From DATFKA01 sp042095835 (GTDB lineage Bacteria; Bacteroidota; Bacteroidia; Chitinophagales; Saprospiraceae), in the NCBI GenBank assembly GCA_042095835.1, contig JBELML010000079.1:1-28594 (forward strand): a stretch of 28,594 nt of DNA, written 5' to 3'. Under the pieces are notes generated by a model. It saw nothing but the letters and a program-made list of their open reading frames with translations, was not told the origin of the DNA and did not search any database. A program made the translations under genes and the position numbers. Positions 1-7,871 of the stretch are shown here, one piece after another (the first letter of the stretch is position 1; the number at the start of each line of letters is the position of its first letter).

Positions 1-50
1 GATTTGCCCTTTATCAAATAAATCACCTTCTATAGCCTGATCAACCTACT

Positions 51-365
51 CTAAGCCTGTGCCTTCGGTGTATTAAAAGTCATAGGCGGTAGTGGTGGAT
101 TATCTTTGCCACTAATCGTTCCATTTTGTGCTTCGTACTTGTTGACATTATCTGCTAATGCTTTCAAGAGCCTTTTTGCATGAAGAGGCGTCAATACGAT
201 TCTGGATTTCACCTTTGCTTTTGGCATATTAGGTAAAATTCGTACAAAATCCACGACAAACTCGGAGTTCGAGTGCGAGATGATTGCTAGATTAGAGTAG
301 ACACCCTCCGCAATATCTTCGGGCAATTCTATGTTAATTTTATTCTTTTTTGCTGGTTCAGCCAT
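51..365 (-). CDS. DUF3467 family protein
   Basis: A 104-residue protein that I recognise as DUF3467, a small family common in Bacteroidota with no established biochemical role. It starts with a charged, Lys-rich stretch and then has a compact alpha/beta core with features typical of the family: an acidic segment (ELPEDIAEGVYSNLAIISHS), a hydrophobic FVVDFVRILPN strand, and a KSRIVLTPLHAKRLLKAL helix. The tail is Pro-rich. There is no signal peptide or membrane segment, so it should be cytosolic. It lies 58 bases downstream of topA on the same strand and is probably cotranscribed with it. The ATG at 363-365 fits the family start, and the preceding AGAAG could act as a weak ribosome-binding site. 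Confidence 0.85.
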   Translation of the reverse strand: MAEPAKKNKINIELPEDIAEGVYSNLAIISHSNSEFVVDFVRILPNMPKAKVKSRIVLTPLHAKRLLKALADNVNKYEAQNGTISGKDNPPLPPMTFNTPKAQA

Positions 366-381
366 TACTTCTTTTATTTAG

Positions 382-418
382 TTCTTCGAAAAATCCAGGA
401 CGAGCGCTGGTCGAAGAA
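382..418. other. Inverted repeat between topA and the DUF3467 gene
   Basis: An 8-base perfect inverted repeat (TTCTTCGA at 382-389, TCGAAGAA at 411-418) encloses a further CCAG/CTGG pair (395-398 and 407-410). It sits in the 58-base gap after the topA stop codon. There is no U-tract, so it is not a convincing intrinsic terminator. It could be an RNA processing or stability hairpin between the two genes. Confidence 0.35.
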
Positions 419-423
419 GGATT

Positions 424-2994
424 TTACTTAGTCGTTTTCTTTTTAGTCGCTTTTTTCTTAGGAGCTGCTTTCTTCTTTTTAGCTTTCGCAAAAGCATCTG
501 GAATTTCTACTTCTATATATCCTTTCACCTCCTCCAAAGTGAGCTCAGCGGCCTGCTCACTGGTCATCCTTTTATCTTTAATTTTTGGGAGTTTCACACT
601 CTTCTTCTTAAAACGAATGAATGGTCCCCAACGGCCATTTTCAAGCGCAATCTTTTCTTCCTCCCAAACTTTAATATAGCGATTCGCCTCTTTTTCTTCT
701 TTCTTAGCAATCAGCTCATGCATATCTGGCTCACTGATTGTTTCAAAATCGTATCGACGAGGTACATTGACGAACATGCCATTCCATTTCAGGTAAGGGC
801 CGAAGCGGCCTTTCCCTTTCTGTATCGGTAGATTTTTATAGGTTCCAACTGGAGCTTCTTCTTTTAGCTTGGCATCAATCAGCTCTTTGGCTCTCTCCAT
901 CCCAACACTTAGTGGATCTTCAGCCTTAGGAATAGAGACAAATTTCTCTCCAAACCGTACATAAGGACCAAATCTGCCTATACCAATACTCACTTCTTCT
1001 CCTTTGTATTCGCCTAAATCTTTTGGTAACTGAAAAAGATCCATAGCCTCCTCGAAAGTGATCGTATTGATCGATTGGCCATTCCTTAGGTTGGCATATT
1101 TAGGCTTTTCCTCTGGAAGTAGTTCATCTGGTGCTCCAAGCTGGACCACCGGACCATTTCTAGTCATTCGGGTCAAGACGGTACGATTAGTATCTGGATC
1201 GGTACCAAGCACACGTTCCTTGGTAGGACGTTCGGCATTAGCAATAGTTTCTTCTACTGTTTCATGGAAAGGAAAGTAGAAGTCCTTAATCATATTGCGC
1301 CAAGCAATTTTACCATCTGCTATATGATCAAATACTTTCTCAATATCTGCCGTAAAACCGTAGTCCATGATATCGTCGAAGTGTTGATCCAGGAAATCAC
1401 TTACAATCATGCCCATATCGGTCGGAAAAAGGCGCTTTTTGACGGCACCTGTGATTTCAGATCCTTTTTTCTTGGTGATCTCATCATTACTGAGCTCCAA
1501 TATCTGGAAATTCCTTTGCTCTCCATCTCTATCTTCTTTGACCACATAACCTCGACCTGGCTCCATAATTTTACTCACCGTCGGCGCATAAGTCGAAGGT
1601 CGACCAATCCCTAATTCCTCCATCTTCTTGACCAAGGCAGCTTCACTGAATCGCGCCGGAGGTCTGGTAAATCTTTCGGTAGCAGCCATCGTTTTGAGAC
1701 TCAACTCCTGGCCAATCTTAAGGGGAGGTAAAATCCCTTTAGTATCTTCCTCCTCATCGTCATCCTTAGATTCTAAGTATACTTTTAGAAATCCATCAAA
1801 CTTCAGGACCTCTCCTTCTGCTTTTAAGAAAGTAGAAGGCATGGTAGACACCCCAATTTTGACAGTAGTTTTCTCAAGAATGGCTTCTGACATTTGGGAG
1901 GCGACCGCCCGCTTCCAGATCAATTCATAAAGGCGCTGCTCGTCCCTATTGGGGCTTACTGAGCGCCGTTGTATATAGGTAGGGCGTATGGCTTCGTGAG
2001 CTTCCTGCGCATTAGAAGATTTGCCTTTGTATCTACGTAATTTGTGGTATTCCTGTCCGTATTCTTTCAGGATGGCATCACCGATGCTTTGAAGAGCCAG
2101 CTCACTCAAGCTCACAGAATCGGTACGCATATAAGTGATCAAACCAGATTCGTACAATTTCTGAGCTACACTCATGGTTCTTTTCACTCCAAAGCCAAGT
2201 TTCCTACTAGCTTCTTGCTGTAAGGTAGAGGTGGTAAAAGGTGCTGTAGGTCTTCTCTTTAATGGCTTTACACTGATATCTTCTATGGTATAAGCAGCAC
2301 CGACACAGTTTTTCAGGAAGGTTTCTGCTTGCTCAACATTTTCGAAGCGACTGGCTAAATCCGCTTTCAACTCCACCCATTTTCCTTGCTCATTACGTAC
2401 TTTGAAGATGGCGGTCACCTTAAAAAAGGAAGCAACATCAAAAGCAAGGATTTGCTTTTCGCGCTCCACTACAAGTTTTACAGCTACCGATTGTACCCTT
2501 CCGGCACTCAATTTTCCCCTTACTTTTTTCCAAAGGATACCTGAGAGTTCGTAACCTACCAAACGGTCGAGGATTCTTCGGGCCTGTTGCGCATCAACCA
2601 AATTAAGGTCGACGGTACGGGGTGCGGTGATGGCTTTTTGGATAGCAGGTTTAGTAATTTCACGAAAAACGATACGTTTGGTTTCTTTTGGGTCTAGGTT
2701 TAATACCTCACATAGGTGCCACGAAATCGCCTCTCCCTCTCGGTCCTCATCCGTTGCCAACCAAACTTCGTCAACTTTCTTAACCAAACTTTTTAGCTCT
2801 GAGACCAACTTTGTCTTATCTGGTGAGACGACATATTTAGGCTCAAAGTTATTTTTTACATCAACAGCATTATTGGACTTATCAAGGTCACGGACATGGC
2901 CATAACTTGATTTTACGGTAAAATCTTTGCCGAGGTATTTTTCGATTGTTTTCGCTTTTGCCGGTGACTCAACGATCAGCAAATTCTTTGGCAT
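424..2994 (-). CDS. topA: DNA topoisomerase I (type IA)
   Basis: An 856-residue type IA topoisomerase that relaxes negative supercoils through a transient 5'-phosphotyrosyl bond. The Toprim domain is at the N-terminus, with the catalytic Glu in LLIVESPAKAKT (E9) and the acidic metal-binding motif TDEDREGE (81-88). The active-site tyrosine is Y288 in the canonical GLITYMRTDS motif. The Cys4 zinc ribbons of the enterobacterial enzyme are absent. The C-terminus instead has three TopoI repeats of the form GRFGPYxxx/GRWGPFxxF (roughly residues 665-800), followed by a Lys-rich tail, presumably for DNA binding. The start codon gives the conserved MPKNLLIVESPAKAKT beginning. It is divergent from the BioD-like gene across a 311-base gap. 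Confidence 0.97.
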   Translation of the reverse strand: MPKNLLIVESPAKAKTIEKYLGKDFTVKSSYGHVRDLDKSNNAVDVKNNFEPKYVVSPDKTKLVSELKSLVKKVDEVWLATDEDREGEAISWHLCEVLNLDPKETKRIVFREITKPAIQKAITAPRTVDLNLVDAQQARRILDRLVGYELSGILWKKVRGKLSAGRVQSVAVKLVVEREKQILAFDVASFFKVTAIFKVRNEQGKWVELKADLASRFENVEQAETFLKNCVGAAYTIEDISVKPLKRRPTAPFTTSTLQQEASRKLGFGVKRTMSVAQKLYESGLITYMRTDSVSLSELALQSIGDAILKEYGQEYHKLRRYKGKSSNAQEAHEAIRPTYIQRRSVSPNRDEQRLYELIWKRAVASQMSEAILEKTTVKIGVSTMPSTFLKAEGEVLKFDGFLKVYLESKDDDEEEDTKGILPPLKIGQELSLKTMAATERFTRPPARFSEAALVKKMEELGIGRPSTYAPTVSKIMEPGRGYVVKEDRDGEQRNFQILELSNDEITKKKGSEITGAVKKRLFPTDMGMIVSDFLDQHFDDIMDYGFTADIEKVFDHIADGKIAWRNMIKDFYFPFHETVEETIANAERPTKERVLGTDPDTNRTVLTRMTRNGPVVQLGAPDELLPEEKPKYANLRNGQSINTITFEEAMDLFQLPKDLGEYKGEEVSIGIGRFGPYVRFGEKFVSIPKAEDPLSVGMERAKELIDAKLKEEAPVGTYKNLPIQKGKGRFGPYLKWNGMFVNVPRRYDFETISEPDMHELIAKKEEKEANRYIKVWEEEKIALENGRWGPFIRFKKKSVKLPKIKDKRMTSEQAAELTLEEVKGYIEVEIPDAFAKAKKKKAAPKKKATKKKTTK

Positions 2995-3105
2995 AGGAGT
3001 TTATTTTTTCTAAAACACTAACTTACAGTGCCTTATATTCTATTTGGTTAATAATAATTCGCTTGTAGCTTTCTAATCCGAAGGTTTGAATCGGCTAAGA
3101 AACAA

Positions 3106-3113
3106 CAAATGTA
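3106..3113 (-). promoter_or_regulatory. Putative -7 element for topA
   Basis: On the minus strand this reads TACATTTG, a perfect match to the Bacteroidota -7 consensus TAnnTTTG. It would give a 5' leader of roughly 100 bases before the topA ATG. No clear -33 TTTG was found at the expected distance, so this is tentative. Confidence 0.35.
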
Positions 3114-3255
3114 TAAATTTTGAAACAGTGCTGCTACTTAATTTCTTTAGGCAGCGGCCTTGACAAATGCAAAAAACACAAGTACAGTTATTGTTTTCAG
3201 TCCGATTTCTTCAGAAAAAACACTTGGGAAATCATCTAAAAAAACACAATCCTTA

Positions 3256-3263
3256 TATATTTG
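3256..3263 (+). promoter_or_regulatory. Putative -7 element for the BioD-like/purB genes
   Basis: TATATTTG matches the Bacteroidota -7 consensus TAnnTTTG. The nearest upstream TTG (3224-3226) is about 29 bases away, longer than usual. A start point near 3270 would exclude the TTG at 3261 as initiator and leaves the ATGs at 3285 and 3306 as candidate starts. Confidence 0.4.
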
Positions 3264-3305
3264 TTGCCCTTGTCCTATACATCAATGACAAAACGACAAC
3301 CAATT

Positions 3306-4430
3306 ATGAAGCCAATCTATGTAGCAGCCACTGGTCAACACGTCGGCAAAACCACTTCCACTTTAGGACTTGTCGCTAATTTGGTCAAACGAGGAATAAA
3401 AACAGGATATTGTAAACCAGTAGGTCAAAAACATATCAACTTTGGAGGACTTATCGCTGATAAAGATGCCGTGCTCTTCTCTCAGGTCATTGGTTTCAAA
3501 ATCTCTCCAGACATTCATAGCCCGGTAATCATTGGAAAAGGAGTCACTAAAAGATTCCTTGATGACCCGAGTCAATTCCAATTCGAGGATGCCATCCGCT
3601 ATGCCGAAGATTTCTTTAAAAACAACCATGAATTAGTGGTCTACGAAGGTACTGGCCACCCTGGTGTCGGAAGTGTCGCTGATCTGTCTAATGCCAGAGT
3701 AGCCAAAATGCTAGGAGCGGGTGTAATCATGGTCGTAGAAGGAGGTATCGGTAGGACAATCGATAAGCTGTCGATGAGCTTGGCCATGTTTAAGGCGGAG
3801 GAAGTCCCCATTTTAGGGATTATAGTCAATAAGGTCAAACCCCACAAAATTGAGGAGATTGAATACTATCTCAATAAGAAATTCCAACAAATGGATATAC
3901 CGATCTTGGGTGTACTCCCTTATGATCAGACCCTATCCTTCCCAATCATGGCTACAGTCCGGCAAGCTGTAAACGGAAAAGTAATTATGAACGAGGGCTT
4001 CATGAATAATCGCGTAGAAGATATTGTGGCGGGCTCTTTGGTGGACTTAGAAGAGTTTACTTCCTTCCAGAATATGCTCCTGGTGGCGAGTATCAAAAGA
4101 CTGAATGAGGCTATTGCCAAGGTGGAGCACATTGCTAAGGTCAAAGGTCTGCAACACTCTCCGCTATCGGGCGTAATAGTAACGGGCGATGGTCGCCACG
4201 CCAAATGGTACGACGAGGCCGATCTGAATAGTCCTTATTTTAAAGAACATAACATTCCTATTATTACAACCAAATTGGATACTTATGGTTCTGTTGTAAA
4301 AGTGAGTAGAATCGAAGTGAAAATAAATACCCGCACGCCGTGGAAATCAGCGCGCGCTATTGAATTGATTGACGAGCATGTCAATTTTGATCTACTTATG
4401 GAACGCATTAATCGCTTTCAGAAAGTTTGA
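3306..4430 (+). CDS. BioD-like P-loop ATPase with DRTGG domain (phosphotransacetylase-family accessory protein)
   Basis: A 374-residue cytosolic protein. The N-terminal half is an AAA_26/dethiobiotin-synthetase-like P-loop domain with Walker A ATGQHVGKTT (residues 8-17), followed by YCKPVGQ and a VYEGTGHPGVGS loop. This is the arrangement found in the N-terminal part of long phosphotransacetylases and in free-standing 'phosphotransacetylase family' proteins. The C-terminal half (about 210-325) matches the DRTGG domain: NNRVEDIVAGSL, SGVIVTGDG, then IPIITTKLDTYGSVVKV. No phosphotransacetylase catalytic domain follows, so enzymatic activity is not implied, and the true substrate is unknown. The start MKPIYVAATGQ is preferred because it begins right at the first beta strand. 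An ATG at 3285 would add seven residues. purB follows 40 bases downstream, probably in the same transcript. Confidence 0.8.
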   Translation: MKPIYVAATGQHVGKTTSTLGLVANLVKRGIKTGYCKPVGQKHINFGGLIADKDAVLFSQVIGFKISPDIHSPVIIGKGVTKRFLDDPSQFQFEDAIRYAEDFFKNNHELVVYEGTGHPGVGSVADLSNARVAKMLGAGVIMVVEGGIGRTIDKLSMSLAMFKAEEVPILGIIVNKVKPHKIEEIEYYLNKKFQQMDIPILGVLPYDQTLSFPIMATVRQAVNGKVIMNEGFMNNRVEDIVAGSLVDLEEFTSFQNMLLVASIKRLNEAIAKVEHIAKVKGLQHSPLSGVIVTGDGRHAKWYDEADLNSPYFKEHNIPIITTKLDTYGSVVKVSRIEVKINTRTPWKSARAIELIDEHVNFDLLMERINRFQKV

Positions 4431-4470
4431 CTTAAAGTACATTTTATACGAGCACAAGACAAAACCAGTC

Positions 4471-5805
4471 ATGTTAACAGCAATTTCACCAATCGACGGA
4501 CGCTACGCTTCTAAAACGCAAGAATTAAAAGCCTTCTTTTCTGAATACGCCTTGATCAAATACCGAGTACTGGTCGAGGTGCAATATTTCAGAGCCTTGT
4601 GCGAACTTCCACTTCCTCAACTTAAAGATGTCTCTCCTCAAAGCTTAGATACTTTAGAGCGATTGACCAATAGGTTTGACGAAACAGAAGCTCAAAAAAT
4701 CAAGGATATAGAGCGCGTGACCAATCACGATGTGAAAGCTGTAGAATATTACCTTAAAGAACGCTTCGATGAAAACGACTTAGGTGCTTTTAAAGAATTT
4801 GTGCATTTTGGCTTGACCTCTCAAGATATCAATAATACCGCTACACCTTTATTATTAAAGCACGCTACCGAACAAGTCTACTACCCTCAACTAGAGCAGC
4901 TCATCGCCCAACTAGAGGCCTTGGCAAAAGAATGGGTCGAGATTCCGATGCTAGCCAGAACACATGGCCAACCCGCCTCTCCTACTAGCCTAGGGAAGGA
5001 AGTTTTGGTCTTTGTAGAGCGTATCCAGGTACAGCTTCATCAAATGAAACAAATCAGCTTTAAAGCTAAATTCGGTGGCGCGACGGGCAATCTTAATGCC
5101 CACTACGTGGCCTATCCCAATATTGACTGGAATACTTTCGCCAACCACTTTGTCACAAGTGCCTTAGGTATGGAGCGCTCCTACCCTACTACTCAGATAG
5201 AACATTACGACAATCTGGCCGCGCTTTTCCAAAACATGAAGCGGATCAATACGATCCTGATTGACCTTTCCAGAGATATCTGGACCTATATATCCATGGA
5301 ATATTTCAAGCAAAAAGTGATCAAAGGAGAAGTGGGTTCCTCAGCAATGCCTCATAAAGTCAATCCGATTGATTTTGAAAATGCAGAAGGAAACCTTGGC
5401 CTTGCGAATGCTTTGTTTACCCATTTAGCAGATAAACTTCCCGTTTCTAGATTACAAAGAGACCTTACAGATAGTACTGTCCTTAGAAATGTAGGCGTAC
5501 CCTTTGCACATACCATTATCGCATTCAAAGCGGTTGCAAAAGGCCTCAATAAGTTATTATTGAATCGGGCTGCCCTAGATGCTGATCTCGAATCCAATTG
5601 GATGGTGGTGGCCGAAGCCATACAGAACATCCTCCGTAGAGAGCAGTTTGACCAACCTTACGAAGCGCTCAAAGCATTGACCCGCGGCAAAACCCAAGTA
5701 CGCAAAGAAGATATCCACGAATTCATTGATAAGCTAGACATCACCGATAGCATCAAAGCTGAGCTGAAAGCTGTAACACCTCAGAATTATGTGGGGAAAG
5801 TTTGA
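4471..5805 (+). CDS. purB: Adenylosuccinate lyase
   Basis: A 444-residue enzyme of the fumarase/aspartase superfamily. It splits SAICAR to AICAR and adenylosuccinate to AMP, each with release of fumarate, in purine synthesis. The sequence is of the E. coli PurB type: it begins LTAISPIDGRYASKT, has TSQDINNT (residues 116-123), the THGQPAS motif with the likely catalytic His at 165, and the superfamily signature GSSAMPHKVNPIDFENAEGN near 289-308, whose mobile loop carries the catalytic serine. The frame is open upstream to 4369, but those 34 residues overlap the preceding gene and do not belong to the family, so the ATG at 4471 is the start. It probably belongs to a two-gene operon with the BioD-like gene. 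Confidence 0.96.
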   Translation: MLTAISPIDGRYASKTQELKAFFSEYALIKYRVLVEVQYFRALCELPLPQLKDVSPQSLDTLERLTNRFDETEAQKIKDIERVTNHDVKAVEYYLKERFDENDLGAFKEFVHFGLTSQDINNTATPLLLKHATEQVYYPQLEQLIAQLEALAKEWVEIPMLARTHGQPASPTSLGKEVLVFVERIQVQLHQMKQISFKAKFGGATGNLNAHYVAYPNIDWNTFANHFVTSALGMERSYPTTQIEHYDNLAALFQNMKRINTILIDLSRDIWTYISMEYFKQKVIKGEVGSSAMPHKVNPIDFENAEGNLGLANALFTHLADKLPVSRLQRDLTDSTVLRNVGVPFAHTIIAFKAVAKGLNKLLLNRAALDADLESNWMVVAEAIQNILRREQFDQPYEALKALTRGKTQVRKEDIHEFIDKLDITDSIKAELKAVTPQNYVGKV

Positions 5806-5811
5806 TAATTA

Positions 5812-5950
5812 TATAGTGATGTGGTGATGTGGTGGTATAGTGATGTGGTGACGTAATAATGTGGTGATGTGGTGGTATAGTGGAGTGTGGTGATGTAATA
5901 ATATGGTGATGTAGTGGTATAGTGGTGTGGTGATGTAATGATGTGATTAT
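5812..5950. repeat. GT-rich degenerate tandem repeat
   Basis: About 140 bases immediately after purB, made of the words GTGATGTGGTG, TGTAATAATGTGG and TGGTATAGTG. The word TATAGTG recurs at 5812, 5836, 5876 and 5918, giving unit lengths of 24, 40 and 42 bases. The plus strand has essentially one C in the whole tract (near 5852), a strong strand asymmetry. It has no open coding potential and lies between the convergent purB and amidase genes. Confidence 0.8.
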
Positions 5951-5963
5951 TAATAATTCTACA

Positions 5964-7184
5964 TTAATCTTGGCTCAGACCTTGAAAAAGCCACCTTGCC
6001 AGTGCCTCTCGGTTCGATTGTAGAACTATTCGTTGTTGATCTGTGGTATTTTTGATATTGGCAAGCTCAATGTAGACCGAGGTGGGTTCTACCTCTCGGA
6101 GCATATGTAGGTCTCTGGTTTTGACATTGCCTTTGTAATAGCCCTTGCCGCGGTGTCGATCATAATTGGCTTTCATGGTTGCTTGCAGGCGATTGGCCAA
6201 GTTTTTACTATCGAGTCTACCATTCTGATAGTAGAAAAACAAATCTATTCGCTCTCTTTGGCTCCTAGAATCTACGTGGATCACAATAGTTTGCTGTTTA
6301 CTGAAGCCCAGGCTTTTATTTTTATTATACAATTCATTTATAATGCCTGCTCTTTGCCTCAGTCTTGGTTTAGTCCCTGGAGGAATCGGTGCTCCTCCCC
6401 AGACCACTTCATCTTCGTCGCATTTTAATACGCGCTCATCCCGTATACCATCATCAGGATCGCGGGTAATCATATAGGCTGTAGCGCCATGCTCAATCAA
6501 CTTTCGGCAGAGGCGTAGGGCTACATCATAGGCATACTCATCCTCACAAAGATTCCAACCACCGCGCTTGCCCACCGCTCCGGGATCGACGCCTCCATGT
6601 CCACTTACGATATAAAAAATGCGGCCTTGTAGTTTATTCGATAGCAAGGGCGTATTGGCATATTGCTCCCCAAAGATGGGGAACTTTCGATAACCTGGAT
6701 TGCTCACTTTATTGAATTGCTCGCTATCTATGGGTTGAGGAGGGTCGATCTCCAGGTCAGGGTTGGCACAATTAAAAACATGAAAAGGCACCCAGAGTAA
6801 TCGATCTGATTTAAAGGAGCGTGTCCTCAAACCATCTCCCAACATTTGTTCATTATATTTTTGGATACCCACCGCAATATTCCAATTGTCTAAACCGATG
6901 GAAGATCGAATGGTCTTGCCATTAAAAGAGTAGACATAGATCGGTAACTTATACTTTTTTCCCTGTTGGAGTGGAGCATTGGTTTGGAGTCGATTCAACT
7001 CATAGAACTTTTTGAAATTACAGGAATAATCATCCAATTGGTACTGCCGCATAAGAGCATAGATACCATCACCGGACTTGGCGGTAATTTCCAAATAACC
7101 AATAGGATCATTGGCGATTAAAAAAGTGGGCAGGAGCCACATAAAACAAAAAACCAGAGGTCTGTACATTTGAGCTATCTTCAT
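5964..7184 (-). CDS. N-acetylmuramoyl-L-alanine amidase (Amidase_3), secreted
   Basis: A 406-residue exported peptidoglycan hydrolase that cleaves the bond between N-acetylmuramic acid and the stem peptide. Residues 1-24 look like a signal peptide. Residues 28-85 (EITAKSGDGIYALMRQYQL, then LNRLQTNAPLQQGKKYKLP) resemble a LysM-like module. The catalytic Amidase_3 domain spans about 187-404. Likely zinc and catalytic residues are H196 in SGHGG, a Glu in CEDEYAYD (214/216), H303 in IVIHVDS, and E373 in YIELANIKN. IHVDS differs from the more usual SIHAN/D but keeps the ligand. An internal ATG (codon 6, MYRPLVFCF) is an alternative start that gives a more typical signal peptide. Its start codon is only 14 bases from that of divergent ccmB, so its promoter must lie inside ccmB. 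Confidence 0.9.
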   Translation of the reverse strand: MKIAQMYRPLVFCFMWLLPTFLIANDPIGYLEITAKSGDGIYALMRQYQLDDYSCNFKKFYELNRLQTNAPLQQGKKYKLPIYVYSFNGKTIRSSIGLDNWNIAVGIQKYNEQMLGDGLRTRSFKSDRLLWVPFHVFNCANPDLEIDPPQPIDSEQFNKVSNPGYRKFPIFGEQYANTPLLSNKLQGRIFYIVSGHGGVDPGAVGKRGGWNLCEDEYAYDVALRLCRKLIEHGATAYMITRDPDDGIRDERVLKCDEDEVVWGGAPIPPGTKPRLRQRAGIINELYNKNKSLGFSKQQTIVIHVDSRSQRERIDLFFYYQNGRLDSKNLANRLQATMKANYDRHRGKGYYKGNVKTRDLHMLREVEPTSVYIELANIKNTTDQQRIVLQSNREALARWLFQGLSQD

Positions 7185-7192
7185 TACATTTG
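7185..7192 (+). promoter_or_regulatory. Putative -7 element for ccmB
   Basis: TACATTTG is a perfect TAnnTTTG match ending 6 bases before the ccmB ATG at 7199. An identical TACATTTG lies 20 bases upstream (7165-7172), inside the amidase signal-peptide codons. If the proximal copy is used, the ccmB transcript would begin at or very near its start codon and be essentially leaderless. I found no good -33 box for either copy. Confidence 0.35.
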
Positions 7193-7198
7193 CAATCT

Positions 7199-7858
7199 AT
7201 GGATATTTTTCGGCAAATCTGGATCCTCTTTAAAAAAGACTTTTTACTGGAGTTTAGAATGGGCTACGCCATCAGTGGTATCCTGTTGTACGTCTGCTCC
7301 ACCGTTTTTATTGTGTACGCATCTTTTGTGAGCGTTGAACCCAATATCTGGAATATTCTGTTTTGGGTCATTATTTTATTTGCTTCGGTGAATGCGATTG
7401 TCAAAAGTTTTGTACAAGAAAATAGTAATCAACAGCTCTACTATTATACCTTGACAGACCCGATTGCCGTTTTCTTATCTAAGGTTATTTACAATTCCTT
7501 GCTATTGCTGGTACTCAGTTTATTGACCTGGGCGGCTTTTAGTTTCATCGCTACTAATCCCGTGCGCAACGTAGAGCTTTTTCTCTGCGCCTTGCTATTG
7601 GGTAGTATTGGATTTTCGATCACCTTTACGTTTGTATCAGCCATAGCTGGAAAAGCCGATAATAACTCAACCTTAATGGCGGTAATGAGTTTCCCATTGG
7701 TCATACCTATTATTATGACGCTGATCAAATTGTCTAGTAACGCGTTAATGCTGGAAGAAGCTAAACCCATACAAAACGACATACTTATTTTAATCGGGAT
7801 CGACCTCATATTATTAGGCATAGCCTTGGTCTTGTATCCCTTTTTATGGAGAGATTAA
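7199..7858 (+). CDS. ccmB: Haem exporter subunit CcmB
   Basis: A 219-residue integral membrane protein of the CcmB family, the permease subunit of the CcmAB ABC complex that acts in system I cytochrome c maturation by releasing holo-CcmE. The start IFRQIWILFKKDFLLEFR is the typical cytosolic N-terminal motif, followed by about six hydrophobic segments (residues roughly 18-40, 45-65, 95-115, 125-148, 155-180 and 195-216). The ATG at 7199 is chosen over the in-frame TTG at 7190 because the family starts there and a -7 box overlaps the TTG. ccmC follows 13 bases later. No CcmA ATPase gene is in the window. Confidence 0.92.
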   Translation: MDIFRQIWILFKKDFLLEFRMGYAISGILLYVCSTVFIVYASFVSVEPNIWNILFWVIILFASVNAIVKSFVQENSNQQLYYYTLTDPIAVFLSKVIYNSLLLLVLSLLTWAAFSFIATNPVRNVELFLCALLLGSIGFSITFTFVSAIAGKADNNSTLMAVMSFPLVIPIIMTLIKLSSNALMLEEAKPIQNDILILIGIDLILLGIALVLYPFLWRD

Positions 7859-7871
7859 AACCTTGAATTTA

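Larger units (their letters stand above)
2995..3305. other. Divergent intergenic region, topA / BioD-like gene
   Basis: About 310 bases of AT-rich DNA between two divergent genes. I see no further coding sequence: a short plus-strand frame at 3167-3379 overlaps the real gene and resembles nothing. The region holds a perfect Bacteroidota -7 box (TAnnTTTG) facing each way, described separately. No RNA gene or strong hairpin was found. Confidence 0.6.

Noticed and set aside
3261..3305. TTG start for the BioD-like gene
   Set aside because: A -7 box overlaps it, and the P-loop domain begins properly at the ATG at 3306.
4369..4470. N-terminal extension of purB
   Set aside because: It overlaps the preceding gene, uses residues not found in PurB, and the family start is at 4471.
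5812..5950. CRISPR array
   Set aside because: The repeat words are short, adjoining and degenerate, without unique spacers, and no cas genes are near.
7489..7821. Minus-strand 110-codon frame inside ccmB
   Set aside because: It is the reverse shadow of a hydrophobic membrane protein, with no family features.
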